Shown piece by piece: positions 24,787-30,862 of a DNA stretch of 30,862 nt (its first letter is position 1; the number at the start of each line of letters is the position of its first letter). The DNA is taken from NCBI GenBank assembly GCA_018268695.1, contig JAFDWD010000915.1, positions 1 through 30,862 on the forward strand, given 5' to 3'. The notes below the pieces were generated by a model. That model ran no database searches. It was not told the origin of the DNA and worked only from the letters and a program-made list of their open reading frames with translations. The stretch is from Actinomycetota bacterium (GTDB lineage Bacteria > Actinomycetota > Thermoleophilia > Solirubrobacterales > 70-9). A program made the translations under genes and the position numbers.

Positions 24787-25592
24787 CCGTCGTCACGCTG
24801 ACCCATATCGGTGGCCCTACCGTCCTGATCGAGTTCGGCCCCTGGCGGTTCCTGACCGATCCCACCTTCGATCCCCCCGGCGGTCGCTACAAGTTCGGTT
24901 GGGGCACCAACTCCCGGAAAACCGCGGGTCCTGCCCTGTCGGTCGAGCAGCTAGGGCCGCTCGACGCGGTTCTTCTGAGTCACGACCAGCATGGGGACAA
25001 CCTAGACCGGAAGGGGCGAGCACTGCTCGGCCAGGTTTCACGCGTGATCACGACGAAGGCGGGGGCCGAGCGCCTCGGGGAAGGTGCCGAAGGCATCCGC
25101 CCGTGGGAGTCGATCCGCCTCACCGCACCCGGCAAGGAGCCTGTCGAGATCGAGGCCACCCCATGCCGTCACGGCCCGCCACTGAGTCGCGGACTGGTGG
25201 GCGATGTGATCGGTTTCGCCCTCAGGGAGCTCGATCCAGGGTCGGAGACCCTGTGGATCTCGGGAGACACCGTCCTCTATCCGGGGGTCGAAGAGGTGGC
25301 AGATCGGGTCGACGTGAGCATCGCGCTCCTGCATGTCGGCGGGGTCAGATTCCCGGTGACCGGGCCTTTGCGCTACACGATGACGGCGGCGGACGCGGTC
25401 GAGCTCTGCGAGCGGATCCGCCCTCGGGTCGCCGTGCCGATCCACTACGAGGGTTGGGCTCATTTTCAGGAGGACAGGAGTCAGCTGGAGGCTGCGTTCG
25501 GTGCGCTCCAGGCGGGCGGGACGACGCAGGTACGCTGGCTCGAACCTGGTGTCCCGACCCCGATCGAACGGAACGCTGAAGACCTACAGTAG
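24783..25592 (+). CDS. MBL-fold metal-dependent hydrolase, UlaG-like
   Basis: 269-residue metallo-beta-lactamase-fold protein. The metal motif reads H67-D-Q-H70-G-D72-N-L-D (LLSHDQHGDNLD); relatives usually have HDHHxDN, so one histidine is a glutamine here. Further ligand candidates are H155-region CRHGPP, ISGDT and PIHYEGW. Such proteins cleave lactones, phosphodiesters or amides. Coupled to the alpha/beta hydrolase upstream; it converges on the Liv operon, with 26 bases between the stops. Confidence 0.85.
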   Translation: MTVVTLTHIGGPTVLIEFGPWRFLTDPTFDPPGGRYKFGWGTNSRKTAGPALSVEQLGPLDAVLLSHDQHGDNLDRKGRALLGQVSRVITTKAGAERLGEGAEGIRPWESIRLTAPGKEPVEIEATPCRHGPPLSRGLVGDVIGFALRELDPGSETLWISGDTVLYPGVEEVADRVDVSIALLHVGGVRFPVTGPLRYTMTAADAVELCERIRPRVAVPIHYEGWAHFQEDRSQLEAAFGALQAGGTTQVRWLEPGVPTPIERNAEDLQ

Positions 25593-25614
25593 GCACCCGA
25601 CGCAGCGTCGTGCC
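25592..25614. terminator. Bidirectional hairpin between convergent operons
   Basis: GGCAC-CC-GACGC-A-GCGTC-GTGCC forms a ten-pair stem with a two-base bulge. It overlaps the MBL gene stop and lies five bases from the LivF stop. No T-run follows on either strand, so termination strength is uncertain. Confidence 0.5.
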
Positions 25615-25618
25615 GTCC

Positions 25619-26308
25619 TCAGCGGAGGCTCAGATAGGAGCGCTCGACCTCGTCGATGTCATCCTCGAGCTCGCGGGCGGTTCCGGACAGGACGATCCGT
25701 CCGCGACGGATGACCAGGGCTCGGTCCGCGTACCTGAGAGCCTGGCGGATGTGTTGCTCGACGAGCAGGATGCCGATTCCGCGTTGGTCGGCGGCGGCCC
25801 GCAGGGCCTCGAGCAGCCTCGTCACCATCAAGGGGGCGAGGCCCAGCGAAAGCTCGTCGGCCACCAGCACCTTCGGTTCACGGCAAAGCGCCCGACCGAG
25901 TGAGAGCATCTGCTGCTCGCCGCCGGAAAGTAGCCCGCCACGCGTGTCGAGGCAGCGCTCGAACTCAGGGAAGAGCTCGAGCATCGCCTCTTTGGTGACC
26001 CTGCCCACGCGCAGGTTCTCGGCCGCCGTCAGATTCTTGAAGACCGACCGCTCCTCGGCGACGAAGCCCAAGCCCATCCGGGCGCGGCGCTGCAGCGGGC
26101 CCGATGCCCGCCGGCCGCCGAGCTGGACTTCACCCTCGATCAGCGGCAGTTCGCCACAGAGACCGAACAGCGTCGTCGTCTTGCCGGCTCCGTTGGCCCC
26201 CAACAGGGCGACGACCTCGCCGGCATCGACGTGGATGTCCACCCCGTGAACAACGGGCTGGCGACCGTAGCCGACCGTCATCCCTTTCGCCTCGAGCACC
26301 GGCGTCAC
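25619..26308 (-). CDS. livF: Branched-chain amino acid-type ABC transporter ATPase LivF
   Basis: 229-residue ATPase. It has Walker A ALLGANGAGKTTTLFGL, the LivF-typical segment GFVAEERSVFKNLTAAENLR, signature LSGGEQQMLSLGRAL, and Walker B VLVADELSLGLAP (the usual DEPSxGLAP with P replaced by L). The GTG start overlaps the stop of the permease/ATPase fusion as GTGA. It is the last gene of the minus-strand Liv operon and pairs with the LivG domain of the fusion to energise import. Confidence 0.93.
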   Translation of the reverse strand: MTPVLEAKGMTVGYGRQPVVHGVDIHVDAGEVVALLGANGAGKTTTLFGLCGELPLIEGEVQLGGRRASGPLQRRARMGLGFVAEERSVFKNLTAAENLRVGRVTKEAMLELFPEFERCLDTRGGLLSGGEQQMLSLGRALCREPKVLVADELSLGLAPLMVTRLLEALRAAADQRGIGILLVEQHIRQALRYADRALVIRRGRIVLSGTARELEDDIDEVERSYLSLR

Positions 26309-29100
26309 CGTCGGCCTCCGTCCTCGCCGAGCGCCTGCGCTGACGTCTCGGCGCCGCGGCCATGAGAGGCGTCAGGCGGCTCCGATGGGTCGTCGGAGCC
26401 ACCGAGGTATGCCGCGCGCACCTGCGGATCTTTCCGCACCGCGTCCGGCGTCCCGCGACTGATCACCTTGCCGAAGTCGAGGACGATCAGTTCGTCACAG
26501 GCGCTCATGACGAAGTTCATGTCGTGCTCGATCAAGAGGATCGCCATGCCCCACTCATCGGCCAGTCGCCGCACAAGATGCGCGAGCTCCTCCGATTCGG
26601 CCTCTCCGAGGCCCGCGGCGGGCTCGTCGAGCAGGAGGACGCTGGGGCCCAGCGCGACGGCACGGGCGATCGCAAGCAGCCGGCGCTGGCCGTACGAGAG
26701 GTCGCCCACCGGTCGATCGAGCACCTCTCCCAGGTCGAATTCGCGGATTGCCGCAATGGCGACCGGAGGCAACGTCGTTCGCCTGGGCCAGAACAGGTCG
26801 AACAGGTAGGAGCGGCGATCGCGGCGATCGGAAGCCGCCTTGAGGTTGTCGATCACGCTCAGGTCCTCGAACAGCTCCAGTGACTGGAACGATCGGCTTA
26901 GGCCGGCGCGGGCGCGGGCGGCGGGGGACTTGCCGTCCAGGATCTCGTCGTCGATCACGACGGATCCGCTCACCGCCGGAGCGAACCCGGTGATCGCGTC
27001 GATGGCCGTGGTCTTTCCGGCCCCGTTCGGTCCGATCAGGCCGACCACGCGATTCGGGGCGACCTCGGCCGATACGTCCTCGACCGCCACCACCGCCCCG
27101 TAGCGCACCGTCAGGCCCGAAACCTTCAGGACCCGAGGGGTGACCTTGTGTGCCGGTCGATCCGCGACGCGGTCTTGCTCCCCGCCGCGCGGCTCCCTCG
27201 ACGTCGTCCGGTTTCCCGGCTTGCTCGGGCGCCGCAGAGGTCCGACGGCAGCGGCGATCCGCCGCCCGATCAGGATCTGCTCGCGGGCGGCGCCGTCCTG
27301 ATTGGTGAGGATGAAGAGGATCAGCAGGCCGCCGCTGATCAGCTCGATGTATTCGGAGATCCCGTGGAGGATCTTGTTGGCCGCGACCGCCCCCAAGCTT
27401 CCGGGGGCGAGCAGGGCACCGAGGAAGGGTCCGAAGATGTACCCGATCCCTCCGATCACGCCCCACCCGAGGGCCAGGAGAGAGTTGAAGGGTTCAAACG
27501 TGCTGTAGACGACCGTGTTCGTCTGAAACCCGATCAGGATTCCGCCCAGGGCAGCGATCGCGGCCGAGAGGGAGAAGGCGTACACCTTCACTCCGGGGAC
27601 ACTTATCCCCAGGGCCGCCGCGGCACGCTCGTTGGCGCGCACCGCCAAGAGCCGCCGTCCGACCCGTCCCCGACGGACATTGGCGACCGCGATACCGGCG
27701 AGGGTGAAGCAGCCGAGCGCGAAGATCGCGTAGCGCGCAGGATGCGCGACGATCCCGAAATCCAAGCCGAAGAAGCTCGGTTCGCCGACGACCGTGCCCG
27801 CATAGCCTCCGGTTAGCGCCGGACTGTTGAAGATGCATAGCTGGATCGCGATCCCCAGCCCCAACGTGACCACCGCGAGGCTGGTCCCGCGGGTTCGCAC
27901 CGCGGGCAGGGCGAAGAGGGCGCCGACCGGGACGGTGCCGAGCACGCCGGCGAGCAGCGCCAACTCGAACGGCCAGCCCTGGGTCGCGACAAGGCGCCCG
28001 GCGATATAGGCGCCGATGCCGGCGATCGCATACTGGGCGAGCGAGATCTGACCCGCATACCCGGTGATCACCACGATCGACAGCAGCACCAAGGAGACCG
28101 CAAGCGTGACGCCGGCGGCCGCCGCCCATGAGCCCGGCACCAACGCGAGCAGTGCCAGCATGGCGGCGATCCCGGCGGCGACCAAGGGGGGTCTGACTCG
28201 GCCGCTGCCGACGGTCGGCAGTCGTTGCAGGAAGTAGTCGCGCAGGGGGAGGCCTTGGCCGCTGATGATCATCACGACGGTGATCACCGCGAACGGCACC
28301 GACCCCGCCACCCCGGGCGTGGAAACGTACCGTTGCACGACGGTCTGGATCACCCCGATCGCCAAGCCGCCGGCGAACGCGACCGGAAAGGAGACGAACC
28401 GCGCGATCAGGGCCGCAGCCATCGCCGCGAGCACCAGGGTCGTCATCGTCGAGGCCTGCAGCTGGACGATCGGCGAGATGAGGATCGCGGCAAGTCCGGC
28501 AAGCGCGGATCCCAGGCTCCAGTTCACCGCCGCGATCAAGTCGGATGAGAGCCCGAGGGATGCCGCCCCGCGCTCGTTCTCGGCGGCGGCAGAAGTGGCG
28601 AGGCCGAACCTCGAGTACTTGTACGCCAAGGTCAGCGCCAAGCTGAGGCCGGCGGCGACGCCGAGCAGGATCAGCCGATCAACAGTGATGGTGACATCGC
28701 CGAACAAGTGGAGTGACGTCGTCGGCAGGGCACTGGGCACGACGGTCACGGCACTGCCGTAACGGAGGATTGCGATGGCCTGGAGCACCACGAGGACTCC
28801 CAGCGTTCCGACGATCCTCGCCAGCGGAGTGCTGTGCCTCAGCGGCCGCATCACGAGGACGCAGGTCAGCAGGCCCACCGCAGTGGACACACCGATCCCT
28901 GCCGCTGCCGCCACGGCGAACGTGGTCCCGTGCTGGTACTGCAGTTCCCAGGCCACGTACGCTCCGACCATGCCGATGGCTCCGTAGGCGAAGTTCAATA
29001 CGCCGGAGCCGCGGAAGATCAGGATGAGGCCCTGGGAGGCGAGGGCGTACAGCGAGCCCACTCCGAGACCCAAGACGGCGAACTGTATTGCTTCCTGCAT
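26305..29100 (-). CDS. LivH-LivM-LivG triple fusion (two permeases and one ATPase)
   Basis: 931-residue membrane protein joining three subunits normally made separately. Residues 1-290 are LivH (SLYALASQGLILIFRGSGVLN, many membrane helices). About 310-600 is LivM (VITGYAGQISLAQYAIAGIG, with the contact segment RRLLAVRANERAAAALGIS). A charged linker of about 50 residues follows. About 655-900 is LivG (Walker A GLIGPNGAGKTT near 690, signature LSYGQRRLL, Walker B VLLLDEPAAGLG). No frameshift or internal stop is seen, so the fusion is real in this sequence. With LivF and the binding protein it makes a full importer. Substrate unknown; this family also imports aromatic acids, urea and amides. Confidence 0.93.
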   Translation of the reverse strand: MQEAIQFAVLGLGVGSLYALASQGLILIFRGSGVLNFAYGAIGMVGAYVAWELQYQHGTTFAVAAAAGIGVSTAVGLLTCVLVMRPLRHSTPLARIVGTLGVLVVLQAIAILRYGSAVTVVPSALPTTSLHLFGDVTITVDRLILLGVAAGLSLALTLAYKYSRFGLATSAAAENERGAASLGLSSDLIAAVNWSLGSALAGLAAILISPIVQLQASTMTTLVLAAMAAALIARFVSFPVAFAGGLAIGVIQTVVQRYVSTPGVAGSVPFAVITVVMIISGQGLPLRDYFLQRLPTVGSGRVRPPLVAAGIAAMLALLALVPGSWAAAAGVTLAVSLVLLSIVVITGYAGQISLAQYAIAGIGAYIAGRLVATQGWPFELALLAGVLGTVPVGALFALPAVRTRGTSLAVVTLGLGIAIQLCIFNSPALTGGYAGTVVGEPSFFGLDFGIVAHPARYAIFALGCFTLAGIAVANVRRGRVGRRLLAVRANERAAAALGISVPGVKVYAFSLSAAIAALGGILIGFQTNTVVYSTFEPFNSLLALGWGVIGGIGYIFGPFLGALLAPGSLGAVAANKILHGISEYIELISGGLLILFILTNQDGAAREQILIGRRIAAAVGPLRRPSKPGNRTTSREPRGGEQDRVADRPAHKVTPRVLKVSGLTVRYGAVVAVEDVSAEVAPNRVVGLIGPNGAGKTTAIDAITGFAPAVSGSVVIDDEILDGKSPAARARAGLSRSFQSLELFEDLSVIDNLKAASDRRDRRSYLFDLFWPRRTTLPPVAIAAIREFDLGEVLDRPVGDLSYGQRRLLAIARAVALGPSVLLLDEPAAGLGEAESEELAHLVRRLADEWGMAILLIEHDMNFVMSACDELIVLDFGKVISRGTPDAVRKDPQVRAAYLGGSDDPSEPPDASHGRGAETSAQALGEDGGRR

Positions 29101-29124
29101 CTGTGCTCTGCCTCGGTGGGGAAA

Positions 29125-29171
29125 CGGCCGCCGCTGTCGAGGCGATCACAACCAGACGACAGCGACGGCCG
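29125..29171 (-). promoter_or_regulatory. Strong mRNA hairpin between binding protein and permease genes
   Basis: Arms at 29157-29171 and 29125-29139 pair over 15 positions in the minus-strand transcript (14 Watson-Crick and one G-U) around a 17-base loop, followed by TTTCCCC. It lies in the 88-base gap after the binding-protein gene. It is probably a partial terminator or 3' stabiliser giving more binding protein than membrane protein. Confidence 0.75.
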
Positions 29172-29188
29172 AAATCCGCAGCCCTTTG

Positions 29189-30499
29189 CTACTGGGCCGC
29201 TTCTTCTGATTTGGTCACTTCCCCGGTGAAGAGATCGTGGAACGATCCTTCGTCGAGCGCGACGATCTTTCCCTCTTTGACTTCCTCGAACACACCCGTC
29301 GAATTCATCATCCGTGGGAATGCGGGCGCTTTCGTGGCGCCGAGCGGGGAGGTGTAGTTCAGGGTCGGAGTGACACCGCCGGTCTTGACTTCGGAGGCTG
29401 AGTTCAAGGCCTGGAACAGAGACGCGCGATCGATCGTCTTCATGCCTTCCGTCACCTGCTTGAGCACCATGAAGTTGAGCCAGGTGCCCTCAGCGCCCAG
29501 CAGCGTCGTGTTGTACTTCGCCGGGTCACTGTAGGTTTCGAACGCCTTCACGTACGTCGACCACAGCGGGCTGGAGGTCGGGGGCCAGGCATCCGAGATG
29601 AGGCCGCCTTCCAGCAGCGTCGGGAATTTGGCGATCAGTTCGTTGCTGATCGAGTTGCCGGCGAGCCCGATCACCTTCTGGGTATCTCCGGCTGCTTCCA
29701 TCGCCGGATACCAGGCGAGCGCATTTGGTTCGGAGGCCATCATCACGATGCAGTCGGCTCCGCCTGACGTCGCTTCCGCGACTTTCGCCGAGTAGTCCCC
29801 TGGCGAGGCGGATATCAGGACTTCCCTGGCCTGGCCGGTGTAGCCGCCGATCTTGAGTCCTGCCTTTGCGATTTCCATCAAGAATTCGGCGGCCGGTTGT
29901 TCGACCGTGACGAGGGTCGGCTTCTTACAATGTTCGGCCGCCAGGATGCCCATGCCCTGAAAGATGTAGATGCCCGCATCGTTGGCAAAGGTGTAGGGGC
30001 TTTTCGTCTCCTGCGCCGAATAGGAGCAGCAGGCGGGCAGGTATGGGATTTTCGCCTGTTCGAGGATCGGCATCATCTGGGTGCCGTAGGCGGTATAGGT
30101 GCCCACAACCGCGGCCTGTTCTCCTTCGAGTGCCTTGCGAGCACATTCCTGAACGGTGTTGGGACTGTTCTGGTCGTCGCAGGTTTCGAGTTCGACGGGG
30201 TGTCCGTTGAGTCCCCCGTTTGCATTCACCCATTCGGCGGCCACCTTGCCGGCCTGTTCCTCGGACGGGTAGGTCAGTCCGTTTCCTGAAAGGGGAACGA
30301 TCTGAAGGAGCTTGACCGGCGATCCTGATGGGGTCGCCGCTCCGCTGTCGCCACCCGAGCCACCACTCGTCGTGGCGCCACCGGTCGTCGCGCTGGAGCT
30401 GCTGCCCGAGCCGCCGCACCCGGCGAGCAGGACTGCGCCTCCAAAGATCAAGACCGCGAATACCGGCACACACCATCGGCTGATTCTCGAATCCATCAT
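29189..30499 (-). CDS. Liv-type ABC transporter substrate-binding lipoprotein
   Basis: 436-residue periplasmic-binding-protein type I (LivJ/LivK-like). Signal peptide VFAVLIFGGAVLLAGC with a lipobox cysteine at about residue 28, then a long Ser/Gly/Thr tether, then the receptor fold (IVPLSGNGLTYPSEEQAGKV, WVNANGGLNGHPVELETCDD, ECARKALEGEQAAVVG, ILEQAKIPYLP). Two adjacent ATGs open the gene (30499, 30496) with GAGGG upstream. First gene of the minus-strand operon. Substrate not readable. Confidence 0.92.
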   Translation of the reverse strand: MMDSRISRWCVPVFAVLIFGGAVLLAGCGGSGSSSSATTGGATTSGGSGGDSGAATPSGSPVKLLQIVPLSGNGLTYPSEEQAGKVAAEWVNANGGLNGHPVELETCDDQNSPNTVQECARKALEGEQAAVVGTYTAYGTQMMPILEQAKIPYLPACCSYSAQETKSPYTFANDAGIYIFQGMGILAAEHCKKPTLVTVEQPAAEFLMEIAKAGLKIGGYTGQAREVLISASPGDYSAKVAEATSGGADCIVMMASEPNALAWYPAMEAAGDTQKVIGLAGNSISNELIAKFPTLLEGGLISDAWPPTSSPLWSTYVKAFETYSDPAKYNTTLLGAEGTWLNFMVLKQVTEGMKTIDRASLFQALNSASEVKTGGVTPTLNYTSPLGATKAPAFPRMMNSTGVFEEVKEGKIVALDEGSFHDLFTGEVTKSEEAAQ

Positions 30500-30701
30500 T
30501 GACTCAACGCCCTCGCTTCCCTTTTCCCAAAGTTAGGTTCGCGGAGGTGCCCATCGGCGGGCTTGGTCCTCCACTGAGACTCTGCGCCGATTTAATGCGA
30601 CGGTGGTTCCCGTCGCTTCGGTTTCACCCAGTTCGATTGGATCGGATTCCAAGAGCCTCGATCCCGGCGCCTTCTTGTCGAGGCTCCTGCGCGGAGCCCC
30701 T
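30500..30701. other. Intergenic region upstream of the Liv operon
   Basis: On the minus strand, TAACTT (30530-30535) is a possible -10, about 30 bases before the ATG, with no convincing -35. Two overlapping inverted repeats lie at 30653-30698 next to the acyl-CoA dehydrogenase stop. No gene is seen. Confidence 0.4.
30653..30698 (-). terminator. Two mutually exclusive hairpins after the acyl-CoA dehydrogenase gene
   Basis: GGCTCC/GGAGCC (30682-30687 with 30693-30698, loop of five) and GAGCCTCGA/TCGAGGCTC (30653-30661 with 30678-30686, loop of 16) share the segment around 30682-30686, so only one can form at a time. No T-run follows. Probably a terminator for the gene to the right, which stops four bases away. 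Confidence 0.45.
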
Positions 30702-30862
30702 TCAGTGAGGTGCGTTGCTTCTCGTCATCGAGCGCGCGATCACCACGCGCTGGATCTCCTGGGTCCCCTCGTAGATCTGGGTGATCTTCGCGTCGCGCAT
30801 CATCCGCTCGACCGGGTACTCGTTGACGTAGCCGTAGCCGCCGAGCACCTGGACCGCCTCGA
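30702..30862 (-). CDS. Acyl-CoA dehydrogenase, C-terminal part (cut by window edge)
   Basis: The minus strand reads without a stop from the window edge to TGA at 30704-30702, encoding about 52 residues ending in the acyl-CoA dehydrogenase C-terminal signature: [36 protein letters not shown], then [12 protein letters not shown]-dependent alpha,beta-dehydrogenation of an acyl-CoA. The rest of the gene lies beyond 30862. Same strand as the Liv operon, with about 200 bases and a hairpin between them. Confidence 0.93.
   Translation of the reverse strand, partial: EAVQVLGGYGYVNEYPVERMMRDAKITQIYEGTQEIQRVVIARSMTRSNAPH

Noticed and set aside
1..30862. CRISPR array, insertion sequence with terminal repeats, or rRNA
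   Set aside because: No regularly spaced repeats, transposase motifs or rRNA signatures were seen on reading either strand.

Overview
The window is high-GC bacterial chromosome with GTG, TTG and ATG starts, dense ATGA/GTGA/TTGA stop-start overlaps and long catabolic operons. It reads as an actinobacterium, possibly Thermoleophilia/Solirubrobacterales; that placement is inference because no marker gene is present. Nearly all genes after base 2300 are catabolic, regulatory or transport genes typical of a soil heterotroph.

Layout. (1) 1-1987 looks like the right end of an integrated element. It carries a zinc-ribbon + PD-(D/E)XK nuclease-like gene in visibly less GC-rich DNA, then about 300 bases without a convincing gene, and ends in a 46-bp 3' fragment of a tRNA-fMet gene. 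A perfect 13-bp hairpin terminator follows. (2) 2321-7669 is a proline-to-2-oxoglutarate operon: proline dehydrogenase, P5C dehydrogenase and glutamate dehydrogenase overlap by 4 bases each, followed 5 bases later by a PucR-type regulator. The first gene appears leaderless. (3) 7693-22652 is one co-directional catabolic cluster behind a strong sigma70-type promoter whose spacer holds a perfect 12-bp palindrome. It encodes an aldehyde dehydrogenase, a GMC flavoprotein with an Fe-S-type Cys motif and its small subunit, a complete family-5 (Dpp/Opp-like) ABC importer, an IlvD/Edd-family dehydratase with an altered active-site Lys, a DHDPS-family lyase, a GntR-FCD-Cache regulator, an enolase-superfamily protein with an altered KxK motif, TatA and a cupin. 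(4) 22898-25592 holds a GlxA/AraC-type regulator, an alpha/beta hydrolase and an MBL-fold hydrolase. (5) On the minus strand, 30499-25619 is a branched-chain-amino-acid-type (Liv) importer whose two permeases and one ATPase are fused into one 931-residue protein. The tail of an acyl-CoA dehydrogenase enters at the right edge.

How the genes could work together: region 2 feeds proline carbon into the TCA cycle through glutamate. Region 3 looks like an oxidative, non-phosphorylating route for a sugar or sugar acid: import, oxidation by the GMC enzyme, dehydration by the IlvD- and/or enolase-family protein, DHDPS-family cleavage or dehydration, and aldehyde oxidation. The Cache-fused GntR protein is the likely ligand sensor. 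The substrate cannot be read from the sequence. Region 3 is the best candidate for an undescribed system, because several of its members depart from their families in key residues or domain make-up.
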